Positions 30,299-43,165 of a stretch of 64,000 nucleotides of DNA are shown piece after piece. Where the stretch lies: assembly GCA_030544235.1 (NCBI GenBank), contig CM060475.1, positions 6,292,420 through 6,356,419 on the forward strand, in the 5' to 3' direction. The DNA comes from Lepturacanthus savala. Its lineage: Eukaryota; Chordata; Actinopteri; Scombriformes; Trichiuridae. How positions within the stretch are numbered: position 1 is the first letter of the stretch; every line of letters begins with the position of its first letter. Both the position numbers and the translations under genes were made by a program. The notes beneath the pieces are model-generated. The model saw only the letters and a program-made list of their open reading frames with translations, was not told where the DNA came from and made no database searches.

Positions 30299-30301
<3 letters not shown>

Positions 30302-30674
30302 AAATAAATATGCTTGATTTACACATTGGGTTTTGGAGCCACCTGGTGGATTAGTTGTGCTACTGCATAGAAAAAAATCCACTTTTCAGGAAATGGGAAA
30401 TAAACTCATGTTTTTCAAAGCAGGTGTTTCTGTAGGTGAGGAAGGGGTTAACAGGGCTTTTCACAGTGAGTGTGTGAGAAGGCGACTGTATTGCTGCTAC
30501 AGCCCCAACAAGCTGCTTTTGGGCCTTAAATTCATGCACATTTTCATTATTAGACCATGGAAATGTAAATATTAAACTGGGGAAATGGCAAAACAGGGTG
30601 AGGTTGCATGAATTTGATGATGAGATGAAATTTTAAAGCAATTAACAAACCTCAAATAAATTACAATTATTCTG

Positions 30675-30885
30675 CACTGTAAAAGTTTGCTGTGAAATCT
30701 GCAGTTAACGATTATTACAGTAGATTGATGTATATTTTACAATAAATCACTGTATTATAATACAGTTAATCACCAAATACTGTAAATACAACTAAAATCA
30801 CAGTATTAATTGATTTTTATTGTACAGTTAATCACCTTATACTGTAAATACAACTGAAATCACAGTATTAATATTTATAAATATA
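30675..30885. repeat. Degenerate tandem repeat with TACTGTAAATACAACT
   Basis: Two to three imperfect copies of a unit of about 60 bp containing CAGTTAATCACC, ATACTGTAAATACAACT and AATCACAGTATTAAT. A longer array of the same family is at about 61460-61890. Such ACTGTAAA-rich sequence is typical of a fish MITE family. Confidence 0.65.
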
Positions 30886-30999
30886 TAAAGATAGACGCAT
30901 ATATTTAGATGTGTTTTAGTGATTTCATCCAGGATAAAAGAAAGTGTTTCTGATCATATCTTTGAGTGTGTGGAGAAGCTGTGTCAGCATTAGATTTAG

Positions 31000-31143
31000 A
31001 AGAGGAGGAGGAGGATAGATAGAGGAGGAGGAGGAGGAGCATAGATGGAGGAGGAGGAGGAGGATAGATGGAGGAGGAGGATAGATGGAGGAGGAGGAGG
31101 AGGATAGATGGAGGAGGAGGATAGATGGAGGAGGAGGATAGAT
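31000..31143 (+). repeat. GAG-rich minisatellite
   Basis: Irregular repeats of GAGGAGGAGGATAGATG, nearly all purine on the plus strand, so capable of triplex formation. Confidence 0.93.
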
Positions 31144-31310
31144 GGATGTGAAAACGAGTGAGCGGACTGACAGGGCGGCCATTGATCCTCCTCTCCTCTC
31201 CCTCCATCGCGTCTCTCCATCGGCAGAAGACAGATAGTGTTGAGGTGGCCTGTATTGGATTTATGAGTTAATGGCCTTGCCAGAATGAGACAGATGGACA
31301 AATAAGGAAG
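31144..31310. other. Complex GC-richer island, possible conserved noncoding element
   Basis: Non-repetitive sequence including GGCGGCCATTGATCCTCC and GGATTTATGAGTTAATGGCC between simple repeats. No open frame is supported. Its character differs sharply from the AT-rich surroundings; conservation cannot be tested here. Confidence 0.25.
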
Positions 31311-32125
31311 AGGAGAAAGGACAACGGGAGGAAGATGTAGGAGAAGAGGAGCGAGGGCTGATCTGTGGGGAGGAAGATGTAAAACACCGGGGAGGGAGAG
31401 AAAAGTTCTGCATTTGGTATTTTTAGTGTCACAGCTTTCATTAACCCCAGATATAAGTTTTAATGCAAATAATTATATCAGTTTAGTCACTAACAATCAT
31501 GTTATGGATGTATTTTTTTCCATTTTGTACCATTTTCTTTGCAGAAAATAGCATTTTATTAGCTATTATAGTCGCTGCTTGTATAAACCTAAAACCTAAC
31601 AGAGACACGCTGGTCACGTTGTCTTTGTACGACTTCATTAACTCCAAAATCTTTTTATCAATCGGCCACAAAGGTTGTTTAAAAACAGGAAAGATTCCGT
31701 TTTTACTTATTTTCCTTTGGTGAAGTACATCTGTCATTACTTTCTGGTACTTTCTATTCTTTAATATTTAGCATAGCAACACAAAACCATAGATTCCAAT
31801 TCCAATATATAGATATATAGATAAGGGTAAAAGACAATAGCTTAGAAAAACTCGCCTAAAAAAGTTTCTGCAAAAATTCAGCCAAAATGCCATCAAATCA
31901 GGTTATTTAGGGTCATTTAGTAGGTGTTATTGGTGTGTGTTACACTTATGTTTGAATATTATTTTTGTCGTTTATACTGACATGTAAGACGTTAAAAAAC
32001 AAACAGGGAGAAGCAAATTAAGTCGTCTACAAAATAAAAAAAAAATGGCAGAGCGCTTAATGACGTTTGTCCAAGGTCACGACTCTTACTCTGCAGGGAG
32101 TGATGAGTGTTGTAATCTATATCAC

Positions 32126-32130
<5 letters not shown>

Positions 32131-32207
<77 letters not shown>
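32131..32207 (+). repeat. (GT)n microsatellite
   Basis: About 38 GT units followed by GCGCGC. Confidence 0.98.
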
Positions 32208-32213
<6 letters not shown>

Positions 32214-32447
32214 CTGGAGGACTGTAATGATAATACATATGATTATTAATAGTATTAAAGTGAAGTATGTTGCTGCCCTGGAGAGATGATGTAGTTCAGC
32301 TCCTGATGCTTCACTGTATGATCTGCAATGTCAGCTCATTTCTCCAGAGATTCCATTAATATCAACATATATATGTAGACTACTATATATATATATATAT
32401 ATCAACATGATATGATATATATATATATATATATATATTATATCATG

Positions 32448-32493
32448 TGATGATATATATGTTGATATATATATATCAACATATATATCATCA
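32448..32493. repeat. Perfect 46-bp palindrome
   Basis: The two 23-bp halves (TGATGATATATATGTTGATA...) are exact reverse complements with no spacer. It lies in a larger AT-rich region with nested inverted repeats (32401-32447), so a cruciform is possible. Confidence 0.9.
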
Positions 32494-32659
32494 ATTCAAT
32501 TTTATATAGGTCAATCATATCCTTATAATTTTGGCATAGGTATCAGTTTATATATATATATATTTATTTATAATTTATAATAATATTTATAAATTTATAA
32601 TGATTGAGAAGAAAGAAAGATTTATTACCCAAAAAATGACTGAAATCTTTTTGTGAGTA

Positions 32660-32660
<1 letters not shown>

Positions 32661-32710
<50 letters not shown>
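32661..32710. repeat. (GT)n then (AT)n compound microsatellite
   Basis: GT units pass directly into about 17 AT units. Confidence 0.96.
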
Positions 32711-32715
<5 letters not shown>

Positions 32716-33919
32716 CCCTCATCCTGTGCACATGTCCTCATCCTGTGCACATGTCTTTTTTTGTCATCTGTGGAGGAAAATTAAAAATGTAGATCTAATC
32801 GGAGGGGGAGTTGTAATGTGATCAGGATGACAGGGGATCAATGGAGACTGACACACACACACACACACACACACATACACATACTATAAGCACTGATGCA
32901 TCTCGTAAAGGGAGGATGAATGGTCGGAGTGGAGGACAGGAGAGGTCCACTCTTTCTTTCCTTCGGGCTTTTTCTTTCAGCTCTGTTTTTATCAGAATTC
33001 AGAACGTGACCTTCACTTCTCAGTGTTTTTATGTCAGATATCAATTAAATTACTTAAAACATAAAGATTTTAAATAGTGTTTAAAGTTTTCTGAGAATGA
33101 AAAATGAAGCTGTAGATTTAACATGACATGGACATTGAGATTCTGTTTGCTTTTTTAAGATATAAAGGTCTCGGTATAACACCTAGCCTGGAGATGTGAT
33201 GTCACAACTATACACAGTCACTGCTCATTCAAATCAGCCAATTAGAGGACAGGCTCATTAATATGAATGAGACAGATACAGGACAACCCTTATACAACCT
33301 CAGAGGGGAAATGTTAGATTATATTAAGGTGAGATTCATGATTTAAAACCACAAATATTTCTCAGAACTTTAAATATAACCCAGTGTCAAATATTTAATG
33401 AAGTCAACTCCAGATGCATAAAACTGTGGAAACTCGGTCACAAACAGTGAGAATTAACATTATATTAAGATTTTTTATTTAAATGTAATTACTTACATAG
33501 TGAATATTTCATCCCATTCAGTCAGACGATAAATCCTTCAAAGTAAAAGTTTTTGCTAATTTTAGAAAAAAAGAAAAATCAAATCCATTTTACATTCAGT
33601 ATTTTGCTTTTTTCACCAAAACCTGTGGTGGGATCACAAATCCTTGCATTTAAAGGGTTAAAAATGTTAGATTAATTGAATATTTGGAAGTTATGAACAT
33701 GGATGTTTGTACATTTTCCCTTTTAAAAATGACTCAAATTGATTTTTAAAATTTAAAAGTTGGTGATTAATGCAATCGTTTTTACTACACAAACTACACT
33801 TATAGTTTATTATTTCAGCAGCAGGTGAAGTTATCTCCTGCCTTATAAACCATTAATAAATCAAAATTGCAAATATTTGATCTTTTAAGCCCTTAAAGAT
33901 TCTCACTGACTTTACACTT

Positions 33920-34045
33920 CTATGAAGAAACAGGAACCGGAACATTTTTTATTACGTTTTTGCACAGTCCGGTACAGTGGACCGGATTGGACTGTTTCGC
34001 AGGCCAGTTGTGGTCCCCAGGCCGCATGTTTGACACCCAAAGAAA
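33920..34045. mobile_element. hAT-like fragment with GGCCGCATGTTTGACAC end
   Basis: GAAGAAACAGGAACCGGAAC ... CCCCAGGCCGCATGTTTGAC. Related copies are at about 44075-44200 and 40920-40980. The end GGCCNCATGTTTGACNYCC is characteristic of a common fish non-autonomous DNA element. Confidence 0.6.
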
Positions 34046-34686
34046 CAATAAGAGGAGTATTAATAATCAGCAAAAATATGCTGTGCAAAAGATTTATGGT
34101 GCAGATAAATAAGACCTTCAAACTTTGAACTTCAACCTGCAAACACATGCACGGTGTTCCTGATCCAAATCTAATCACATTGTACTCATTAACTTTCCCT
34201 ATATCACTCACACACACACACACATACACACACACACACTTTGAGACATGCTGCACCTGCACATGTCACATTCCCTCACAAACACGGTGATTGTGCAGCT
34301 GAAGCACAGATGAAATATTGACCCTGAGGATTCATGCATACTCAACACTTTATGTGAGCGATGTATGAATTAGATGCTGTCAATAGGAGATATGATGATG
34401 ATGATGATGATATAGAGGAAGGCGATGAAGTAGTTTCATCTTCAAATCCCCACCGGCCCGTCAAGGTTTGATGTGTAAAAAGCTTCAAAAACAGGCGCCA
34501 AGGTTACAAAAACATGTAGGATTCAAACCAAAAGTTTACACGATCACTAAAAGCCATGAAATGGGGAAAAAAATAATCAGATTCTGGGTTCAGGCTCATC
34601 TCTGGATCTGCTAATCCACAAGTCATCACTGAGCCGGTGTCCACGCAAGGCGGCCATGTTTGGAGGGTCCACTCGCTACCTTAGAG

Positions 34687-34906
34687 CAGTGGTTCTCAAT
34701 CTTTTTCATGTTAAAGACCCCTAAACTCACACAAACTAGACCACAGACCCTGGTCAGATTTTTGTTTCTAGATATTAAAATGTATGAAACCCCCAAAAAT
34801 TGCATTGTGTTACTTATAGATGGAGTTTTAATTACATAAATTATTCCTCTTTTTTGTGGAGGAACCACCACCTGTTGGTCCCTGGACCTCACTTTGAGAA
34901 CCACTG
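34687..34906. mobile_element. Non-autonomous hAT element with target duplication
   Basis: Starts CAGTGGTTCTCAATCTTTTT and ends TTTGAGAACCACTG, inverted termini of the hAT type. Flanked by CCTTAGAG (34679-34686) and CCATAGAA (34907-34914), an 8-bp target duplication with two mismatches. 220 bp, no coding capacity. A degenerate relative lies at about 24231-24770. Confidence 0.85.
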
Positions 34907-36507
34907 CCATAGAACATTAAATCTATGGGAGATAAACTATTAAAATAACCATTTTAACCAATTTTCAAACAGTTTTTTAAACATCATTAATGCACATGAC
35001 AGTAGATACTAATGATTGCAAATAATCATGGACTTTCATATAAAAGTAATAAAAAGTACATAGTTAATGTAATAGTTATACACACACAGTGTTTGACATA
35101 TGATTAAATAGAAGAACCTTTACATCAGCAAAAGCAGAAATATCATGAAATGAAAAACCTTAAAAACAACCGCAGTCACCACAGAGTGCTGCACAAGAAA
35201 CAATTAAAAACAATAGAATCAAAAATCAATTAAAAATGGAATAATGGACAAATGAACCATGAAAACACTAAAAACCAGAGCAGAGTCTTATGTGGGGATA
35301 AAAGTAAAGGAATAAAAATGGGTTTTGACAGTGATGTGCAGCTGAATCACATTGCAATGGAAATTAAATGAAAAGCTGTGGTTTCCAAATATTAAAGCAT
35401 CCTGTGTCATAGCTGCATTAATAACATGTGGAACAAACCAAACTGTTTGGAAATCTGACAAAATGTCACTGAGTTATGATTGTTGTTCTGTGTGCAGATC
35501 TCTCCCTTTTCAGATCCCAGTCGGAGCTGGACCTTCCCAATATGGCCGCCACGGGGGGACCTCAGTTCCTCCCTCAGTTCGTAGCATCAACCACACTCAA
35601 CAACAACATTGGTTCAACCTAAACAAATATAAATGGTATATTTTTTAAACAGAATTACATTAGTTCAGATCAATATTTTAAGTTTGAATTAGCTTTTTGA
35701 ACCAGAATAAATAGAATGGGCTTAAATCACTGAGTTGCTCAGTAATATTTAGTAGCTGTAATTCCACAATAAAACTAAGAAGCATAAACTTACTGTTTTT
35801 AAATATTTAAGCTGATCAAACATGATTTAAATATGGAGCAAAATATAACAACTTTTTGTCTCAAACCCAAACATTTAACAGATGTTAAAACATTTTTATT
35901 TCTATTGGAATCTTTAAACCCAACATAGTTTTATAATTTACTTGTTACTCTGCTGGGACTCCAACGATGACCTGGACTGATGTGTGTGTGTGTGTCTGTG
36001 TGTGTGTGTTGGATTGTTGTGGGTTGTATAAATCGTCCACTGACTGACCACTGTGGTCAGAAGCAGCGGTCAGCTTAAGTGCCCCTCCCCTCCACACCTC
36101 ACACACACAACTACACACACACAACCTCACACACATCTTCATTAACAAAGAAACATTTCTATTGATCTGGTCTACAGCTGCGCCTTATGTTACAACAAAG
36201 AAATATGTATGGGGAGCTCTAAATGGGTTACACACACACACACTCACAGTGGACAGACAGGTCGTTAGACTCACACACACACACACACAGACTCACACTT
36301 TGTCACATACACATTCTCCACTTACACTGAAAAGCGAATACATGCACAATCTTTCCTCTTCCTAACACACTCTCTGGCCCTCAATATCTGACACACACAC
36401 GCACAGAGTGGTCAGTGCTAAGCAGGTTATTGTGAGTGAATTAGTATTGACCAGCTCCTTACAGCATTATATGTGGCTACAGCTTGCCACTGGTGTCAGA
36501 ACTGTTA

Positions 36508-36613
<106 letters not shown>

Positions 36614-37730
36614 GATTGTCTGTCCGTCCATGTGTGGAAAATAGCTGATTTTCTTAACCCACCCCAAACCCAAATTTAACATTTTTCTACACCATAATTT
36701 CACTTCTGTGTCTAAAGTGACACTTGTTGGATTTTTGTGTGCGTGCGTGCGTGCATGCATGCATGTGTGTGTCTGTGTCTGTGTTAATAAGCCTCTGTTT
36801 TAATTGGCTGATTTGAATGACTTTGATATAAGAACCATAAAAACTCCACTTTCCTTTATGGTCCCTTACATGAAAGAAAGAGAATCCTGCCTGTGGTAAC
36901 AACTGTAAAAAAAAAAAAAAAACTTTATTGATACATTTCCTGAAAGCTGAGGCAATCAAGTGATTTTCAATGTTTTCCTGAGTAAACGTGTAAAAACTTT
37001 CCAACATATTTGGAAACTGGAACAAAACCTCAAACCAAAGGCACAAATAAGTGAGTTAGTTAAAAAAAAGTTTCTACTGAAACAAAAGAAATAGGAAAGG
37101 ATGTGACCAAGGATGGGCCAAAGTAACAACAGCCACTTCATTCCCATAACTGATTTACCATAAGTAAGGTTACGGTTTGGGCTTTTATTTTGAAAATTAT
37201 TAATTTTATTTTCCAAGAGATTTCTACTTAAATACATGAGGATGGAATTATTTCTATTCTTATTCCAGAAAATGAACCAAACCACATATTTCACTTTTAA
37301 AAAATGTAACATATCCAAATTATATTCAACATATCTTTTCTAAATACTAACAGTAGCCAACAGGAGCTAACAGCAGCTAACACTGGCTAACTGCAGCTAA
37401 CCAAATTAAATATACTTCTTATTTTGGGTGCTAAAATGAATATTGTAGATTCAGCAAATATTTAAGTTAAATCCAATCAAATTAAAACTTTTAGCTGTTT
37501 TATTTGTCTAACCTTCAAGTAAATTTAACATTCAGACAATGAACCAAACCAAAAAAACATGATTCAAAAACACATTAAAATGTATTCAATAAACCAGATA
37601 AAAACATGTAACCTTTACAAGGGGTCGGGATGAGCTTTCTTTTCAGTATCTGTGTGGTGTTCTTGAAATGTCTGAACTGTAGAAAACGCAGCTGATTTTA
37701 TTAAGCTTCATGTCTGGAATGTAAAACGTA

Positions 37731-38070
37731 ACATAAGCCGTGACGTTTCTGAATGACGGATCGCCGGCGCTGGACGTCCGCAGGCATCAGTCAGGGCTTG
37801 GCGCTGCTTCAAAACCTCAAACCGTGACACATGTCAACCACAATCACACACTCCATCCACCCTACCACACACACACACACACGCACACACACACACACAG
37901 TCCAAGCGTCCATAGCAATAATACATCAGATCCACCTTCATTGAAGCAGAGCTAAAATCAAACCGGCCTCCATCGCCCAGCCTCACCCCGTCAGCCCCGG
38001 CCAAATCCAATCACAGCTCAATACTCGCCGTGATTGATTGGCTTCAAATCCAATTGAATCTCTCTCAGAT
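37731..38070. other. Complex island, possible conserved noncoding element
   Basis: Contains GACGGATCGCCGGCGCTGGA, a short (CA)n at 37867-37899, and then AAATCCAATCACAGCTCAAT and CCGTGATTGATTGGCTTCAA. CCAAT-type and homeodomain-like motifs are dense, and no reading frame is supported. Confidence 0.25.
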
Positions 38071-38112
38071 GGAGGAGGGAGGGAGGGAGGGAGGGGGGGG
38101 GGGGGGGGGGGG
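38071..38112 (+). repeat. G-rich tract with poly-G run
   Basis: GGAGGAGGGAGGGAGGGAGG followed by more than 20 consecutive G. This fits a G-quadruplex and is also a place where assembly errors are likely. Confidence 0.9.
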
Positions 38113-38498
38113 ATAAAAATGGGGTGACAGATGAGAGAAAAGAGAGATGGCAGGAGCAGAGAAGTAATAGAGAGAGATGGAGGGTCAGGAGACTTGGAGA
38201 GATGGTTGCCAGCGAGTGTGTGTGTGTGTGTTTTAATTGCCTCGTTTAGGAGTTGACTGTAACTGTAACCTGTGAAATCGCTCTGAGACACACCAGGGTG
38301 GGTGGATAAAATAAAATAAAATACGTCGTCCGGCTGCGTTGAATCTGATTACAGATCCGTTCCAAAGCTGATCAATACGACATCAGTTTGGGCTGTAGAA
38401 GCTACTTAACCAGGACATTTTCCCATAAGATTCCACACAGCTGAACAACTAATTTACTAATAGCAGGAGCAGTTGTTGCCAGTGTAACTTTCCCATTA

Positions 38499-38500
<2 letters not shown>

Positions 38501-38569
<69 letters not shown>
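38501..38569. repeat. (AT)n microsatellite
   Basis: About 34 AT units followed by a short GT run. Confidence 0.97.
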
Positions 38570-38571
<2 letters not shown>

Positions 38572-38589
38572 GGGTGTGTGTGTGTGTGC

Positions 38590-39936
38590 GGTGATTTCTA
38601 CTGATCTGCAACTTTTTACTTCTACTTTTCTATATTTTCATGCAATTATCTGTAGTTTCTACTCTTCACATTTTTAAAATATACTTGTTGCTCCTGTTTT
38701 GTTTCAGGAGTTTTTGTCCAAATGACAAATGGTGAGTCTTTACCAATCCAGCCATTTTTTTTTTACAGTTAAATACTTTTAAAAGGACAATATAACACAA
38801 AAATATGTCAAAAAGTGATTACAGCTCATATATTAGGTCCGGTCACTGTTTTACAAGTGAACTCTGCTGCTCATCCCATAATTGCATGATCTTTACAAAA
38901 CACTGTAAAGGGAAATTAACAAGTGATATAAGAGACTAAATAACAACACAGCGACAACAACAGATATATAATAATTGTGTGGTTTATGTAGGAATTACAA
39001 TACACAGATAAACATTTCACTATAGATACTCACTTTTCCATGGAGGCTAGACAGGAAGTTTGACACTGGAAAAGGCAACTTTTCAAAATAAAACACGATG
39101 AAGAAGATTCCCGCTCGTTTTACTTGGACGTTCTGTCATGAAGTTGAAAATCGCCCCAATCACCAAACATCCTTTCAAGGAAAAATGAAGGTTGGACTGA
39201 GGAGGACAAGTAAAAAAAAAGTAAGTTATTTCTGTCAATAAATGCTATTAGTATAACATTATTGTAAAATATACAGCAATCTACTGTAATAAATACTGTA
39301 AATTACTATTTAAACCTCATGTTGTGTTCCTGGTCAGTTTTTGTCTCTGAAAAACATTAATTTGATCAGATTCACCTTAGATTCCATGGATTTCAGCACA
39401 CAAAAGAAATTATAATAATTGACATAAAATGTGTTTTTTATTCAACTTTTCAACACTCTTAGTGTAGAAATGAATGGTGGAGACCAGAATTAATGTAAGA
39501 AGTTGAAATCGGTACATCTACATTTAGATACATACAGATGGACACACCCCACGTTTCAAATGGTTTCAAAATAAAAGACCTTGTTAACTTTGACCCAAAG
39601 TATTCTGTGAAAATAGTTCAGACGATAGTTCAGATCAATGACACATCCAACAAAACCCAACATGAGGTGATAATAAATGTATTATTACAGTGTTTAATGA
39701 AGCAGGAACACAACATTAGGGTTAACAGTGTATGTTGTCGTCTTTTTAATACTTTTTTTCATTTATTCTTTCCGTTAGTGATCTTACTGCTGCTGTTTGT
39801 CTCTTTTAATGAACCATTCTTGTTTTTGTTACCTACGACAAACCAGCGTTTTTCTTTGTTTTTTAAATTTAAACAAGGTTTTCTAGCATAGGTCACTGTG
39901 ACAAATGAGAGGAATAAACCGTCAGTGTTAGTGTTA
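38590..39936. other. Noncoding stretch, nothing recognised
   Basis: AT-rich sequence with a short TACTGTAA-type fragment near 39270-39310. An open frame of 117 codons at 39538-39891 has no domain and no splice context. Confidence 0.5.
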
Positions 39937-39938
39937 TA

Positions 39939-40287
39939 CACTGTAAAAACTTATACCTTAATAAAAGTGACGTAAGAGATTACGATTGACCTTTTGAGTT
40001 GCAGCAACTTTAAGGTTATTTTAAGTAGAATGAACATTATCATATTACTCATAAAAATCAAGTTGAGTTCAACTAATACTACTAATAAAGCCTTGTTGGA
40101 ACAAGCCTTTTTAGTAGTCACAGTTAACTCACATTTATTATCTTTCATGTACTCAGCAATCACATACCCAATTATACTGTGTTCATAGTAATTGAATTAA
40201 AAAAAAAAAATTATGACAAAACAAAGATAATCACAAGCATTTAAAATATGTGAAATCTACATGATGGATGTAACACTTTTAACAGTG
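39939..40287. mobile_element. MITE with CACTGTTAAAA-type termini
   Basis: Left end CACTGTAAAAACTTATACC, right end AACACTTTTAACAGTG, imperfect inverted repeats, each next to TA. No coding capacity. A TA target and ACTGTAAA termini suggest a Tc1/mariner-type MITE. Confidence 0.55.
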
Positions 40288-40289
40288 TA

Positions 40290-41830
40290 TGGTGTGTGTG
40301 TGTGTGTTGTGAGGAGCTTTATGTTGATAATGAGGCAGATTTGATGTGGTGTTTATTCCTCTGCTTCTTCCTCCCACAATTCCCCCTGACCACAACTCCC
40401 CGTGTCCTGACAAACCCAGAGATGGAGACAGAGAGGAACGAGGTGAAGAAAGAGGGAGCAACCCACAGACCACAGAACGGCTGTGGCATCAGTTATATGC
40501 TGCAGAAAGGAGGAGGAGGGAGGCTTCAGATCAACCTCAGAGCAGCCAAACACACTCAGCACGACGATACCTTCACATTTCATGGGTTTAGAAGCAGCTC
40601 TGCAGCAGAGGAGCAAGGTAAACGATAAGGAACACTCAGCACCGATACTGGCTTCAGATATTCTAATGGTTCGGCTCTGTGTGAAGCTGTTTAACCTGGT
40701 TAAACCTTTATTTAACCAGGTGATAAACCCATTGATGTCTTTTACAAGGGTGACCTGTCCAAGAGGTCAGCAGCGTACATCACAACACATGATAAAATAA
40801 ACAACTACATTCATTTAAATACCTAATTAAAGCTAAAGTGCAGCAGTAAAACATGCAATATGTGTTAACATTTAAAACACAAGTGCGTTAGTAACAAAAA
40901 TATGATATTAAAATGCAAGGGTGCAGTTATTTAGTGGGCCGGTTCTGGCCCCCGGGCCACATGTTTGACCTCCCTGTCTCATCAGTCTCTTCAGTATCTT
41001 CATCAGTAAAACATCACATCATCAGCATAGAAGCATCTTCAGAACCATACAGAATTTTTTGAGTACATAGGGCAATATATAATAATTAAGACATAAAATA
41101 TGGTAACGATAAAAATATGATGTCTGAGAAGCAAGGTACAATAAAATGTTAAAATATATTAAGAGTTATATCGAGTGTCAAGATTGAAATCCAAAAAAAC
41201 CTTTTTTAATAAAATGCAAATCCAAAATTTTTATTAAAAGAAAATCTTATTTTAATTTGTTTTATTTTTTTAACTATAAAATAAAGACACAAAACTAAAC
41301 TGGATGAAGCAGCAAATAAAACCTTTTGATTTTGCATTTTAATCACATTTTTGGATTGTCTGGTTTCAGTGTTGTTCTTATTTTGTCTTTTTGTGAATTT
41401 ACAAACAAAGATTTGCAGAGAAACAGAAAAGACCAACTTTTTGAGACCAAAAATAGTTGTTCTAAAGTAATAAAGACATAAAACTAAACTGGATGAAGCA
41501 GGAAATAAAACTTTTGCTTTCAGCGGTAATACTTTTTCTCTTCTCTTCTGTTTGATGCATAATATACAACCAAATTGCCTCCATGTAAAGTGGATTGTCT
41601 GTAATATTCAATATTCAGAAGATACTAAATCTTATCTCAGGATAATAAAACATCTTTTTACGTTACAGCCGTGTGATGATAAATCAGTTGAGTGTCACTC
41701 GCCTCTTACAACATCTTATATCTGTCTCTCCATAAAGATTACACACTTTCCTTCAAAGTGCACAGGTGGGTCTGAAGTCCAGAGGTCACCTGTTCACCTG
41801 GTTACAAGACTCACCTGAGACAGCAGCCGC
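40290..41830. other. Noncoding stretch with hAT-like end
   Basis: A more GC-rich purine segment (40420-40620) has overlapping open frames on both strands but no recognisable domain. A GGCCACATGTTTGACCTCC hAT-like end lies at about 40920-40980, followed by a segment (to about 41040) that recurs at 44195-44250. Confidence 0.5.
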
Positions 41831-41837
41831 CACTTCT

Positions 41838-41870
<33 letters not shown>

Positions 41871-42069
41871 GGCAGCAGCAGCAGTCGTCCAACACCTGAC
41901 ACACTCCGACACGTTAAGGTGAGTGAGCTTCATTTCAATCTCTAATGCAAATTAATTAGTATTAGTAGGTTATTTAACAATATTAATGTGAAAAAAATAA
42001 ATAAGATGTGAATTTTACATTAATATTAATGTAAAATTCACATCTTAAACATCATTAATTTATATTAAT

Positions 42070-42720
42070 TAAGTTATATTTTAATTAACATACCACTGCT
42101 GGCAGGTGAAAACCTTTTATCTCCAATGTAAATTAACAAAACAAAATATATAAAAATCAATGCATCAGATCATTTTCCATTCAGGAGTTTTTCCTGAAAA
42201 TTATTTTAACATCAAGTGCTTTTGGGCCATAAAAACATGCAATTTTTTATCAATAAAGCACAAAAGTTTAAATATTCAACTTGGAAAATGGCATGAAAGA
42301 GGATATTTTTTAATATATTGGAAAATAGAAGAAAAATAATGAATGCAAATGCAATATTCACCTATTCATGAATTTTAATTAACATACTGTTGCTGGTGGG
42401 TTAAAACCATTTTTTTCCCCATTTTTTTAATAAGGAATGCATCAGATCAGTCTCCATGTTGTTATTTTAAGGATTTTTTTTCCTGAAAAATGTTGTTTTT
42501 CGGGCATTTTAATTGGAATATAAAACCATGCTATTTCTTTATGAATAAAGCACGAAAATTTAAATATTAAACATGGAAAATTACATGAATGAGGTTATTT
42601 TTTTCTCTTTTATTTTATTTAAATAATTCAGTACATAAGATCATCATATTCTCTATGTTGTGTGTAGTTTTCAGGATATTTTTTTTTTCCTGAAAAATTG
42701 TGGTTTTTTTTTTTGAGTTT
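42070..42720 (+). repeat. Tandem repeat of about 300 bp, about 2.3 copies
   Basis: TTTTAATTAACATAC followed by GCTGG, GTGAAAACC or GTTAAAACC, then TTTTTCCTGAAAA, then CATGC with AATAAAGCAC, recurs with starts near 42075 and 42370 and a partial third near 42655. Related single copies are near 30515-30600 and 45500-45560. Confidence 0.65.
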
Positions 42721-43165
42721 CAAGGTTTTCACAACACTTTAACTTTAAGACGGTCATTTAAATTCCAACATATCTTCAAACATCAAACAGTTGAGTTAAT
42801 TTTCCCCGTTTTAAAGCGTGTGTTTAGTTGAAATCTCCGTTACATCAGAACCAGGAGTTATTGATTGAAGCTTTGAATGTACTGATAGAGTCGTGTGTTG
42901 TGCAGCACAGAGATGTTACCAGGTGTTAATGCACTCAACATGATCTCAATCCAATAGCGTGTAGATGCTGCTAAAAGGCCTTGATGTCGGCACACACACA
43001 CACACTCACACACACACATTGTCGTCGTCTCCGTGCAATTAACCAGCAGTGTGTGAGATACCCGATACACACTGAAGAGGAAAGAAGCTCAGAGAGGAAC
43101 GCTGTTTCTTTCTGGCTTCTCCTCGACTTTCTTTTTTATTTTTGCTTTTCTCCTCCATATTTTAA

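Noticed and set aside
38708..38731. 24-nt micro-exon (acceptor TTTGTTTCAG, donor AATG|GTGAGT) that would fit phase 1 of the candidate gene at 25.9 kb
   Set aside because: Too short and too far (12 kb) to support without transcripts; such a pair of sites is expected by chance in this much sequence.
40296..40800. Several overlapping open frames up to 110 codons
   Set aside because: Purine-rich low-complexity sequence open on both strands, no splice signals in phase.
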